Positions 19,897 through 28,562 of a stretch of 64,000 nt of DNA are shown here, one piece after another; position 1 is the stretch's first letter; every line of letters begins with the position of its first letter. Below the pieces are notes generated by a model. It was not told the origin of the DNA and searched no databases. It saw only the letters and a list, made by a program, of their open reading frames with translations. The position numbers and the translations under genes are program-made. The stretch is from Lentimicrobiaceae bacterium (lineage in GTDB: Bacteria > Bacteroidota > Bacteroidia > Bacteroidales > JALOCA01): NCBI GenBank assembly GCA_023227965.1, contig JALOCA010000001.1:62001-126000 (forward strand), in the 5' to 3' direction.

Positions 19897-20394
19897 TTTA
19901 AATGTTAAGTAAGGATGTTGTGAATCACAACATATGAAAAAAGTCAGATTTAATAAAATTAAAAACAGTATCGCAAATTCATCTAAACGATGGTTTTTTT
20001 ATTAACCATTTTGTGGTTTTATTAAATATTTATTTCCAGATATTTAGCCAGCCGATAAAGCTCTTTACCGTTCGTTTTTCTACTTTTTTACCAATAAGGC
20101 TTTGCATTATATCCCGGTATTTTTGACATTTGAATGCAACGGTCTTTTGTTGTCAACTATAAAAAATCATCGTCATTGACTTTGAAAAATTTATTTTGAA
20201 CTATAAAAAATCCGTCGTTAATTTATGAAAGCATCTTCATTAACCATAATAAACACATTGTAAACTTGCTAAAAATAAATTCAGCAAGTTATAACCGAAT
20301 ATAACTTTATAAATTTAGATGAGCGTGTGATGTCCGTTTTCCCCAAATCTTTATACATTTGCCGGAAAAATAAGAATACAAAAACTTATCCTAT
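19897..20394. other. 498-bp intergenic region upstream of gcvP
   Basis: No complete gene is seen. The segment holds an imperfect direct repeat (AACTATAAAAAATC at 20155 and 20199, 44 bp apart), a short palindrome GTTGTGA-A-TCACAAC near 19918-19932, and the gcvP -7 box at 20354. On the minus strand about 40 codons ending at 20030 are open without a start codon (includes KVEKRTVKSFIGWLNIWK); this could be a gene remnant or chance. Confidence 0.5.
20354..20361 (+). promoter_or_regulatory. Candidate -7 box of gcvP
   Basis: TACATTTG matches TAnnTTTG and lies 33 bp before the gcvP ATG. No clear -33 TTTG is visible. Confidence 0.4.
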
Positions 20395-23268
20395 ATGCTT
20401 ACAAATAACTTTATTACCCGTCACAATGGTCCCCAACCTGCTGAGGCAGAAGCCATGTTGAAAACCATTGGCGTTTCTTCACTCGAACAACTGATAGATG
20501 CTACCGTACCGGCTTCCATACAATTAAAGGAAGAACTTGATTTGCCCGTCGGCATGAATGAATATGAATATCTGCAACACATCAGGGAAATAGGGGCTAA
20601 AAATAAACTGTACAAAAGTTTTATCGGGATGGGGTATTACAATACCATCACGCCGGCTGTTATCATTCGCAATATCCTTGAAAATCCGGGTTGGTACACT
20701 TCCTACACTCCTTACCAGGCTGAGATTTCGCAGGGAAGACTCGAAGCCCTTCTCAATTTTCAGACTATGGTAAGCGACCTCACCAGTATGCCCCTTGCAA
20801 ATGCCTCTTTGCTCGACGAAGGAACTGCTGCCGCAGAAGCCATGATAATGTTTTTTAACTCCCGTTCGCGTGAAGCTGTTAAAAACAATATTCATAAATT
20901 CTTTGTGGATGAAAATATTTTTCCCCAAACAATAGACGTTCTTAAAACCCGGTCGTTACCTCTTGGAATTGACCTCGTAACGGGCAATTATTCTGGTTTT
21001 ACTTTCGATAACAGCTTCTTCGGAGCCATAGTTCAATTCCCTGATGGCATTGGAAACGTTAAGGATTATACAAAATTTGCGCAGGAATTGCACGAAAAGC
21101 AAATCATGATAGCCGTAGCCGCCGATTTGCTTAGTCTGGCATTGCTCACTCCTCCCGGTGAATGGGGCGCCGACGTTGTAGTGGGAAGTACCCAACGTAT
21201 GGGCTTGCCAATGGGTTTTGGTGGACCGCACGCAGGATATTTTGCTACGAAAGAAGATTTTAAACGTAATATGCCAGGACGTATTATCGGCGTTTCGGTA
21301 GATGCCAATGGTACACCTGCCCTTCGTATGGCTTTTCAAAAACGCGAGCAACACATCAAACGCGAAAAAGCTACTTCCAACATCTGTACGGCTCAGGCTT
21401 TGCTTGCCATCATGTCGGGAATGTATGCCGTTTATCATGGAAAAGAAGGCATCCGCAAAATTGCCCGCCACATAAATATTCTTACGGGGGTTCTTTCACA
21501 GGAAGTACAGAAATACGGCTACATGCAATGCAATCAATACTTCTTCGATACACTTTGTATTCAATTACCTGAAACTGTTTTAGCAGAAAATATTCGCAAA
21601 CAGGCATTGGAAAACAAGATGAACTTCCGGTATATTGATAATCGTAACATCGGAATCAGCATTGACGAAACTACAACCCTTCATGATATCAATTGTATTC
21701 TTTCAATTTTTGCAAAAGCAGCAGGTAAAACATTCACAACATTTGTTTGCAATCCTGTTGAATGCGAAAAAATACAGACTATCCCGGATACGTTATTAAG
21801 AAAAAGTAATTTCCTTACCCATCCGGTTTTCAACACCTATCATTCGGAAACCGACATGATGCGTTATATCAAAAAACTGGAAATAAAAGACTTATCGCTT
21901 AATCGTACCATGATTCCTTTGGGTTCGTGTACCATGAAACTGAATGCAGCCGCAGAAATGTTTCCTATTACATTTCCTGAATTCGGCGGTATCCATCCTT
22001 TTGTACCTTGCGACCAGGCCGAAGGTTATCACATACTTATAAAGGAATTAGGTAATGATTTATGTAAAATTACCGGTTTTTCGGCTATTTCATTTCAGCC
22101 CAACTCGGGTGCTGCCGGCGAATATGCAGGGCTGCTTGTGATTAAAAAATACCATCAAAGCCGTGGCGAAGGTCATCGCAACATTTGTCTGATACCCGCT
22201 TCTGCCCACGGCACTAATCCGGCAAGCTCACACATGGCAGGAATGGAAGTAGTGGTAGTACTTTGTGATGATAAGGGAAATATTGACATCAATGATTTAA
22301 GAAATAAAGCTATACAATATAAAAACAACCTTGCCGCCCTCATGGTTACTTACCCGTCAACCCATGGTGTTTTTGAGGAAGGAATACTCGAAGTTGTAGA
22401 TACCATTCACCAGAATGGCGGACAGGTGTATATGGACGGAGCCAATATGAATGCCCAGGTGGGATTAACCAACCCTGGAACAATAGGAGCAGATGTTTGC
22501 CATCTCAACCTGCATAAAACCTTTGCCATACCTCATGGAGGTGGTGGACCGGGAGTAGGTCCTATTTGCGTAGCTTCCCATCTTGTACCCTTCCTGCCTT
22601 CTCACATAATGTTACAAACCAATAGTGAAAATGTTGCTGGTGCTGTTGCATCCGCTCCGTTTGGAAGTGCATTGGTGCTTTCCATTTCGTATGGTTACAT
22701 AAAAATGTCAGGAGGAAAAGGATTGACACTGGCAACCAAATATGCAATCTTTAATGCTAATTATCTGAAAAGCTGTCTCGAAAAATATTATCCCATATTA
22801 TATACTGGAAAAAATGGTTTCGTAGCCCACGAAATGATTCTTGATTGTAACGAATTTAACCGTACCGCGGGAATTGCTGTGATAGACATTGCCAAACGGC
22901 TTATGGATTATGGATTCCATGCACCAACGGTAGCTTTTCCGGTACATGGAACGCTCATGGTTGAACCTACCGAAAGCGAACCTCTGAGCGAACTCAACCG
23001 CTTTGTGGAAGCCATGATAGCAATCCGGAAGGAAATAGATGAAATCGCCGAGGGTAAAGCCGACAAACTGGTGAATGTGATTAAAAAAGCGCCCCATACT
23101 GCCAGTATGGTAACTGCCGACGAATGGATTTTACCATATTCACGTACAAAGGCAGCTTATCCTGTAGCTTCACTTAAGGAAGATAAATTCTGGTGCCCTG
23201 TAACCCGAATTGACGATGCTTGGGGCGACCGTAACTTGGTTTGTACTTGCCCGCCAGTAGCAGATTGA
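20395..23268 (+). CDS. gcvP: Glycine dehydrogenase (decarboxylating), P-protein of the glycine cleavage system
   Basis: This PLP enzyme decarboxylates glycine and passes the aminomethyl group to lipoyl-GcvH. The protein has 957 residues, the length of the fused single-chain P-protein rather than the split GcvPA/GcvPB form. The PLP lysine is Lys708 in HLNLHKTFAIPHGGGG, followed by the glycine-rich loop. The N-terminal half contains YYNTITPAVIIRNILENPGW and YTPYQAEISQGRLE, both strongly conserved. Its partner gcvT lies 31 kb away at 54376, and an lpdA (L-protein candidate) is at 30215; gcvH is not in the window. It is monocistronic as far as can be seen. Confidence 0.97.
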   Translation: MLTNNFITRHNGPQPAEAEAMLKTIGVSSLEQLIDATVPASIQLKEELDLPVGMNEYEYLQHIREIGAKNKLYKSFIGMGYYNTITPAVIIRNILENPGWYTSYTPYQAEISQGRLEALLNFQTMVSDLTSMPLANASLLDEGTAAAEAMIMFFNSRSREAVKNNIHKFFVDENIFPQTIDVLKTRSLPLGIDLVTGNYSGFTFDNSFFGAIVQFPDGIGNVKDYTKFAQELHEKQIMIAVAADLLSLALLTPPGEWGADVVVGSTQRMGLPMGFGGPHAGYFATKEDFKRNMPGRIIGVSVDANGTPALRMAFQKREQHIKREKATSNICTAQALLAIMSGMYAVYHGKEGIRKIARHINILTGVLSQEVQKYGYMQCNQYFFDTLCIQLPETVLAENIRKQALENKMNFRYIDNRNIGISIDETTTLHDINCILSIFAKAAGKTFTTFVCNPVECEKIQTIPDTLLRKSNFLTHPVFNTYHSETDMMRYIKKLEIKDLSLNRTMIPLGSCTMKLNAAAEMFPITFPEFGGIHPFVPCDQAEGYHILIKELGNDLCKITGFSAISFQPNSGAAGEYAGLLVIKKYHQSRGEGHRNICLIPASAHGTNPASSHMAGMEVVVVLCDDKGNIDINDLRNKAIQYKNNLAALMVTYPSTHGVFEEGILEVVDTIHQNGGQVYMDGANMNAQVGLTNPGTIGADVCHLNLHKTFAIPHGGGGPGVGPICVASHLVPFLPSHIMLQTNSENVAGAVASAPFGSALVLSISYGYIKMSGGKGLTLATKYAIFNANYLKSCLEKYYPILYTGKNGFVAHEMILDCNEFNRTAGIAVIDIAKRLMDYGFHAPTVAFPVHGTLMVEPTESEPLSELNRFVEAMIAIRKEIDEIAEGKADKLVNVIKKAPHTASMVTADEWILPYSRTKAAYPVASLKEDKFWCPVTRIDDAWGDRNLVCTCPPVAD

Positions 23269-23337
23269 CAATAAATACGCTGGCGGATACCTTTTTTAGC
23301 ATTGTTTATGCTGTGTAATGGCGTTTGTGTAGTAGGA

Positions 23338-23345
23338 TATTTTTG
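23338..23345 (+). promoter_or_regulatory. Candidate -7 box for the gene at 23374
   Basis: TATTTTTG matches TAnnTTTG and lies 28 bp upstream of the ATG. No TTTG was found at -33 spacing. Confidence 0.35.
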
Positions 23346-23373
23346 TATATTGCACAACTTATCGGTTTAAGGT

Positions 23374-24630
23374 ATGTATAGCTATCAGCGTTTTAACACA
23401 AACACCAAAAAATCGGGCAACTGTGGTTTCCGTTTTTTTATACTATTCTTTATATTATTGATATTGTGTATCTTCAATGAAAATACATTTGCCCAAAACG
23501 ATGCGCTGAGCCATTATCCCGAATACCCGTTACAGGTAATAGGTATGCACTTCCGGCAATTATTGAATGAAAAAACAGGTGGAGATTTGGAATATGGGGT
23601 CAGGGATGATGAAAAAACCCAAATGCATATTTCCTATAACGAATACTGGTTTGGATGGAAAGAGCCTGTAAAAACGGAATATTGCCTCACCGACAGTAAA
23701 GTGTCTCAACTTGTACTGCATTTTGCTACTAAGACCATACGCAATGAACTGATTAGGCAGATAAATATATTTTTAGGAACCAAAGGCGTCTCGAAAAAGA
23801 TAGCAGGTGCCTCCACTGAATTTGCAATGTATTGGATAAAAAGCGGGCTAATGTTTTCGCTGCAGGACTACGGCAGTTACATGGAAATGTACATCACCCT
23901 TGCCAGCATTCACGACGAAGATATTCCCAAACTTCCGAAAGGAGTGCTGTTGCTTGCCGAAACACAATTGAGAAGCACGAAAAAAGTCCAGGGGAAAAAA
24001 ATTCAGTTAGCCGGAATCCGTTTCGATAGTACCGGCATGTTTTTTCGCAATTTTTATTTGATTACTCAGGATGAAGGCAGCGGAAAAACCGCTGTAACTT
24101 TTTTCCCTTCAAAATACGATGGTGGTTATAGCCCTTTATTGCAACTTATTGATTTTACAGGAGATAATGTCCCGGAGGTGTTTGTTACCGTTCCAACAGG
24201 AAGTAGCGGCGGAATAACCAACTATTTTGTGTATTCTATTACTGGTTCGCAACCCGAATGTATTTTTTCTCCCGAACCCCGTTACCAGCTAAGTGTAAGT
24301 GGCCGGTTTGAAAAAGAATATAAGGCATCAATGTTGCTTATGCCCGAAAGAAAAAGTTTCACCGTCAATCTTTTACGATATAAGCAACTGTATGACGAAA
24401 TGAAAGTATATAAAAATGGAGCATTGGAAAAGCCTGTCAGCATTTGGATTAGTGGCTATGTAAACATGACTGCCCGCGATGTGGATAACGACGGTATACA
24501 CGAGCTTAAAGGTATTCAGCAAATTAAAGGCATAACGAACTCCAACGACATTGCCGATGCCGTTTCGTACTGGAAATGGAAGGATAAAAAGTGGCAACTA
24601 ATTAAAACAGAAATAATTACTAATAAATAG
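23374..24630 (+). CDS. Exported protein of unknown function with FG-GAP-like motifs
   Basis: I do not recognise this 418-residue protein. It has a long N-terminal region and a signal-anchor or signal peptide (FFILFFILLILCIFNENTFA), so it is probably periplasmic or surface-located. Two Asp-rich segments resemble the calcium-binding loops of FG-GAP/VCBS repeats: DFTGDNVPEVFVTVP (about residue 257) and DVDNDGIHELKGI (about 369). They suggest a partial beta-propeller in the C-terminal half. It follows gcvP after 105 bp with its own candidate promoter, and ends at a strong terminator shared with the convergent PLP-enzyme gene. Confidence 0.7.
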   Translation: MYSYQRFNTNTKKSGNCGFRFFILFFILLILCIFNENTFAQNDALSHYPEYPLQVIGMHFRQLLNEKTGGDLEYGVRDDEKTQMHISYNEYWFGWKEPVKTEYCLTDSKVSQLVLHFATKTIRNELIRQINIFLGTKGVSKKIAGASTEFAMYWIKSGLMFSLQDYGSYMEMYITLASIHDEDIPKLPKGVLLLAETQLRSTKKVQGKKIQLAGIRFDSTGMFFRNFYLITQDEGSGKTAVTFFPSKYDGGYSPLLQLIDFTGDNVPEVFVTVPTGSSGGITNYFVYSITGSQPECIFSPEPRYQLSVSGRFEKEYKASMLLMPERKSFTVNLLRYKQLYDEMKVYKNGALEKPVSIWISGYVNMTARDVDNDGIHELKGIQQIKGITNSNDIADAVSYWKWKDKKWQLIKTEIITNK

Positions 24631-24670
24631 TAATTCTGTAAATTTTTCGTAATTGCAAGTTGCTTTTCGA

Positions 24671-24710
24671 AAAAATTGCCTCACCGCGTGATACTGATGA
24701 GGCAATTTTT
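24671..24710. terminator. Bidirectional intrinsic terminator
   Basis: Perfect 13-bp arms AAAAATTGCCTCA (24671-24683) and TGAGGCAATTTTT (24698-24710) enclose a 14-nt loop. A T-run follows in both directions. It lies between the convergent genes ending at 24630 (+) and 24735 (-), so it probably serves both. Confidence 0.85.
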
Positions 24711-24734
24711 ATAAGTAACTATTTTGCAATAAAA

Positions 24735-25934
24735 TTATCTAAGCCCTAACTTGTCAATACAGTACATGATTTTTCCAAAAGTGCGTTCGATATCGTTATC
24801 AAGCCCTATCGAAAATCGAATCAAGCCTTCGCTCATTCCCATTTCTTTCTGAATTTCTTCGGGAACTTCGCTCGAGGTGCTTTTTCCCGGATTACTGAAT
24901 AATGTTTTAAAATAACCAAGGCTTACGGCAAGGTAACCAACTCCTTCTTTTTCCATCAGTTCCATTAAAGCATTGGAGTGTTCGGCAGTTCCCATGTCAA
25001 TGGCTATCATGCCACCAAAACCAAATTCCGGGTTCATGATCCGTTTTAGGGTTTCATGCCCTTTGTTTTCGGGCATACCAGGATAAATTATTTTTATTCC
25101 CATTTCCTTAAATTTGTTACACAGATACATAGCATTATAGCTGTGTTGTTTCATCCGGATATGTAGAGTATGCAGGTTTTTTAAAATGGAGGAAGAACGC
25201 ATCGGATCAAGTACAGGACCGAGAATCATGGCTGTACCAGAATTTACATCTATCAATGAATTAATATATTCGTTAGAACCACAGATAGCACCCGCTACAC
25301 AGTCGTTTTTCCCGTTTACAAATTTTGTTAAACTGTAAACCACAATATGTGCTCCGAGCCTTGCGGGAGAAACTATCATCGGAGTAAAGGTATTGTCAAC
25401 TACAAGTTTAATATTGTGTTGATTTGCAATTTCTGCTAAAGCTGGAATATCAGCTACTTGTAAAAGTGGGTTGGACACACTTTCTGTATAAATCAATTTA
25501 GTATTAGGATGGATAGCTTTTTTTACATCATCCAATTTTGTAGTGTTAACAAAACTTACACTGATATTGAACTTTTTAAGATAATTGTTCAGAAAGGCAA
25601 AAGTACCGCCATAGGTTGTCATGCTTGAAACGATATGGTCTCCGGCGTTGCAAAGTTGTAGAATAGCCGAAGTAATGGCTGCCATTCCTGAGGCAGTAAC
25701 CCATGCTGCTTCGGTGCCTTCCATTGCTGCCATGGCATCGGCAAGATATTTATTGCTTGGATTCCAATGGCGTGAATATAAAAAACACCCTTCCGCTTCC
25801 CCTTGGAAAGTTTCGGTCATGGTTTTAGCCTGAAAAAAAGTGTAGGTTGCAGAATCGGTGATAGATGGATTTACGTCGCCAAATTCTCCGAATTGGAGTA
25901 GGTTTTGAACTTGTGTTGCGGGATCGAATTGCAT
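24735..25934 (-). CDS. Cys/Met-metabolism PLP enzyme (methionine gamma-lyase-like)
   Basis: A 399-residue gamma-family PLP enzyme acting on sulfur amino acids. The Schiff-base lysine is Lys204 in VVYSLTKFVNGKND, the cofactor phosphate region is SSGMAAI-like (TASGMAAITSA, 80-90), and YSRHWNPS (53-60) matches the YxRxxNPT motif. Annotation as methionine gamma-lyase is tempting, but the active-site cysteine of classical lyases (Cys116 in Pseudomonas, in YGCTF) is Gly110 here (YGGTF). That is the state in cystathionine gamma-synthases/lyases and sulfhydrylases. The reaction is therefore left open. An Lrp-type regulator is transcribed divergently 160 bp away, which suggests amino-acid-responsive control. 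Confidence 0.85.
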   Translation of the reverse strand: MQFDPATQVQNLLQFGEFGDVNPSITDSATYTFFQAKTMTETFQGEAEGCFLYSRHWNPSNKYLADAMAAMEGTEAAWVTASGMAAITSAILQLCNAGDHIVSSMTTYGGTFAFLNNYLKKFNISVSFVNTTKLDDVKKAIHPNTKLIYTESVSNPLLQVADIPALAEIANQHNIKLVVDNTFTPMIVSPARLGAHIVVYSLTKFVNGKNDCVAGAICGSNEYINSLIDVNSGTAMILGPVLDPMRSSSILKNLHTLHIRMKQHSYNAMYLCNKFKEMGIKIIYPGMPENKGHETLKRIMNPEFGFGGMIAIDMGTAEHSNALMELMEKEGVGYLAVSLGYFKTLFSNPGKSTSSEVPEEIQKEMGMSEGLIRFSIGLDNDIERTFGKIMYCIDKLGLR

Positions 25935-25966
25935 TGTGCTATTTTTTATGTGTGAATTGATTGCTG

Positions 25967-25974
25967 CAAAAGTA
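25967..25974 (-). promoter_or_regulatory. Candidate -7 box of the gamma-family PLP-enzyme gene
   Basis: The minus strand reads TACTTTTG (TAnnTTTG), 32 bp before the ATG. Upstream is a very AT-rich stretch (25980-26040) that could bind the divergent Lrp protein. Confidence 0.35.
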
Positions 25975-26040
25975 TGAGTATTATATAAATTGATTATATA
26001 TTATAATAATTTATAATCTATTATTGAATATTATTTTAAA

Positions 26041-26075
26041 TTTGTAATTTTAATTGGCATTAATAATGATATTTG
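26041..26075 (+). promoter_or_regulatory. Candidate promoter of the lrp-like gene
   Basis: TTTG at 26041-26044 and GATATTTG at 26068-26075 (one mismatch to TAnnTTTG) are separated by 23 bp, and the ATG lies 19 bp downstream. Confidence 0.3.
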
Positions 26076-26094
26076 TAATTTAAGTATTAAAAAA

Positions 26095-26571
26095 ATGGAC
26101 ACCCACTTTCATCTTGATAGTTTGGATAAAAAAATTCTGGGGTATCTTACCCAAAACGCACGTATTTCTTATCTCGAAATTGCCCGTAATTGCCGTGTTA
26201 GCGGAGCTGCCATACACCAACGTATTCAGAAAATGACAGGTGCGGGTATCTTTTCCGGAATCCAGTTTACATTGAAGACCAAAAACATTGGGTATCTTAC
26301 CTGTGCTTTTATCGGAATACAGGTAAATCTTACCAGTACTCGTACCCATGAAGAGGTTTTTGAAAAAATAAAACAAATCCCTGAAATAGTGGAATGTCAC
26401 CATATTTCAGGGAAATACTCTCTCCTGGTAAAAATTTATACCCGCAATAATGAGCATTTGAAGAATATCATAGTCGAAAAAATACAATCATTGCCAGAAA
26501 TCACTTTTACCGAAACATTTATTTCGCTCGAAGAGGGATTTACCAGGCAGATTTCTGTTGATAATTTATAA
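26095..26571 (+). CDS. Lrp/AsnC-family transcriptional regulator
   Basis: A 158-residue regulator with an N-terminal helix-turn-helix (LDKKILGYLTQNARISYLEI, then VSGAAIHQRIQKM) and a C-terminal RAM (ligand-binding) domain (about 70-150, ending ITFTETFISLEEG). Proteins of this family sense amino acids and often control the adjacent divergent gene, here the gamma-family PLP enzyme. The stop overlaps the thrH stop by 6 bp in convergent orientation. Confidence 0.92.
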   Translation: MDTHFHLDSLDKKILGYLTQNARISYLEIARNCRVSGAAIHQRIQKMTGAGIFSGIQFTLKTKNIGYLTCAFIGIQVNLTSTRTHEEVFEKIKQIPEIVECHHISGKYSLLVKIYTRNNEHLKNIIVEKIQSLPEITFTETFISLEEGFTRQISVDNL

Positions 26572-27183
26572 ATTATTATTATTCAGCTCCTCTGAAATAA
26601 TGTCTTTCAACTGATTGTATTCTGTCGTTACCCTGAACTGGGGAAAATCACGAATTACATTTTCGGGAGGGCGAAACAAAATGCCCGCATCGGCTTCGAG
26701 GAGCATGCTCGTGTCGTTATACGAATCGCCCATTGCTATCACACGGTAATTCAGGCTTTTTAATGCGGATACCGTTTTGCGTTTGGGGTCGGTGGTACGT
26801 AAGTTATAGCCGGTAATAGCGCCATCATCATTGATAACCAATGAATGACATAAAAGAGTAGGAAAATCCAGTTTTTCCATCAATGGCATCCCAAACTGAA
26901 TGAAGGTGTCAGATACAATGATTACCTGTGTAAGCCGACGCATCCAAAGCAGGAATTCTTTTGCCCCCGGCAAGGGGTTAAGAGTTGAAATTACATCGGT
27001 GATATCTTTCAGTTTCAGACCTTTTTTTTTGAGGATGTTTATCCTGTATTTCATCAACTTATCGTAATCAGGTTCATCGCGGGTAGTAATTCGCAGTTCG
27101 GGAATTCCTGTCCGTTCGGCAACATTAATCCAGATTTCGGGGGTAAAAACGCCTTCAAGGTCGCAACAAACAATATTCATCAT
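26566..27183 (-). CDS. thrH: ThrH: phosphoserine phosphatase / homoserine phosphotransferase (HAD superfamily)
   Basis: A 205-residue HAD enzyme. Motif I is DLEGVFTPEIW (8-18) with the nucleophile Asp8, the ThrH variant of the usual DxDxT. Motif II is VIIVSDTF and motif IV is AMGDSYNDTSML. ThrH of Pseudomonas is known to dephosphorylate phosphoserine and to transfer phosphate to homoserine. Here it is the last gene of an operon directly after threonine synthase (4-bp ATGA overlap). That position supports a role in making O-phosphohomoserine for ThrC. No thrB homologue is present in this window; whether the genome has one elsewhere is unknown. Confidence 0.88.
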   Translation of the reverse strand: MMNIVCCDLEGVFTPEIWINVAERTGIPELRITTRDEPDYDKLMKYRINILKKKGLKLKDITDVISTLNPLPGAKEFLLWMRRLTQVIIVSDTFIQFGMPLMEKLDFPTLLCHSLVINDDGAITGYNLRTTDPKRKTVSALKSLNYRVIAMGDSYNDTSMLLEADAGILFRPPENVIRDFPQFRVTTEYNQLKDIISEELNNNNL

Positions 27184-28562
27184 CGGCTATTGTATTTATT
27201 TAAAAGATAGGTTTTAAAACTTGTATAATCATTTGACAAACTGTCGAAAAATTCAGTTTTTGACTCAATTCCTTCAAGGCTTGGAGGTAAAGCCGGGTTA
27301 ATTCCGGTAATTTCAAAAATATGCTCCGGAAATTTAGCGGGATGTGCCGTTTCGAGTGAAATGCAAAGCTGTGAAGGTAGATTTTCTTCGGGAAATTTTT
27401 CGAGGTAATGCTGCAAACCTGCCCATGCAACAGAGCCATGTGGTTCTAATAGTACAGAATATTTATTCCATGTATCAAATATAATTTGTTTTGTTTGAAC
27501 ATCATCAATACTTACTGAAAATATTTGTTTCCGCATTAAATTGATATCTGCCTGGCGGTGAATATTTCCTTTTTCATCCATGATTCCGCCAAAAAGTGCA
27601 ACTACTCTTGCCAGGTTGCTTGGATGACCCACGTTCATAGCACTCGAAATACAATTGAGCGAAGGGACAATCTTATTGTAGATACCTGTTTGCAAGTATT
27701 TAGGAAATTCATCATTGCTGTTTACTGCAATAACAAATTTCTTTACCGGAAGTCCCATTTTCATGGCAAGTAAACCACCCATCATATCACCAAAATTTCC
27801 GGAGGGAACTGAAACTATTGTTTTTTCATTTCCAATGTCTTTTGCAAGACGTGAATATGCATAAAAATAATATACTATTTGTGGTATTAATCTGCCAATA
27901 TTTATTGAATTTGCCGACGATAAATTGAGAAAATCAAGCTCGGGATCAGAAAACGCTTGTTTTACCAGATGCTGACAATCATCAAATTTTCCATCAACAG
28001 AAATTGTTGTAACATTTTTACCAAGAGTGGTCATCTGCTTGCGCTGGCGGGTAGTAACTTCCTTTTCGGGAAAAAGGACTGCAACCTGAATAGCATCAAG
28101 CCCGTAAAAGGAATTTGCAATGGCACTCCCGGTATCGCCCGAAGTTGCCGTTAGGATTAGTAAATTTTTATTGCTGATTTTTAGGTAATGCTGCATTAGC
28201 CTACCCATCATTCTTGCAGCGAAATCTTTAAAGGATGCCGTAGGACCCTGATCGAGGCGCAGAATGAATTTATTTTCGTACACCCTTTCAAGCGGAACAG
28301 GATAATCGTAAGCATCTTTTACTATCCCTTTAAGGACATCATCACTTATTTCCCCGTTGAGAAATTTCTGGGTTACAACAAACGCAATTTCATGGTATTC
28401 CATACTGGAAAACTGCTTTATTTCTTTAATAGAAAGTATGGGGATAGTTTTGGGCATAAACAATCCGCCATCAGGCGCCAGTCCTTTCATCAGCGCTTGG
28501 CTGAAAGAAACCGGTTGCGTTTGCAGGTTGGTTGAATAAAATAAAAGAGGACTGTTTTTCAT
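27180..28562 (-). CDS. thrC: Threonine synthase
   Basis: This enzyme converts O-phosphohomoserine to threonine. The 460-residue protein is in the range of the longer bacterial/fungal type. The N-terminal SFSQALMKGLAPDGGLFMP is characteristic. The PLP lysine is Lys112 in GPTASFKDFAARMMG, and TATSGDTGSAIANSF is the phosphate-binding and substrate region. It sits in the middle of a tight operon: the upstream PLP-enzyme stop shares one base with its start, and thrH overlaps its stop. Confidence 0.95.
   Translation of the reverse strand: MKNSPLLFYSTNLQTQPVSFSQALMKGLAPDGGLFMPKTIPILSIKEIKQFSSMEYHEIAFVVTQKFLNGEISDDVLKGIVKDAYDYPVPLERVYENKFILRLDQGPTASFKDFAARMMGRLMQHYLKISNKNLLILTATSGDTGSAIANSFYGLDAIQVAVLFPEKEVTTRQRKQMTTLGKNVTTISVDGKFDDCQHLVKQAFSDPELDFLNLSSANSINIGRLIPQIVYYFYAYSRLAKDIGNEKTIVSVPSGNFGDMMGGLLAMKMGLPVKKFVIAVNSNDEFPKYLQTGIYNKIVPSLNCISSAMNVGHPSNLARVVALFGGIMDEKGNIHRQADINLMRKQIFSVSIDDVQTKQIIFDTWNKYSVLLEPHGSVAWAGLQHYLEKFPEENLPSQLCISLETAHPAKFPEHIFEITGINPALPPSLEGIESKTEFFDSLSNDYTSFKTYLLNKYNSR

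Noticed and set aside
24735..25934. Firm call of methionine gamma-lyase
   Set aside because: The diagnostic cysteine of characterised lyases is glycine here, so only the superfamily is called with confidence.
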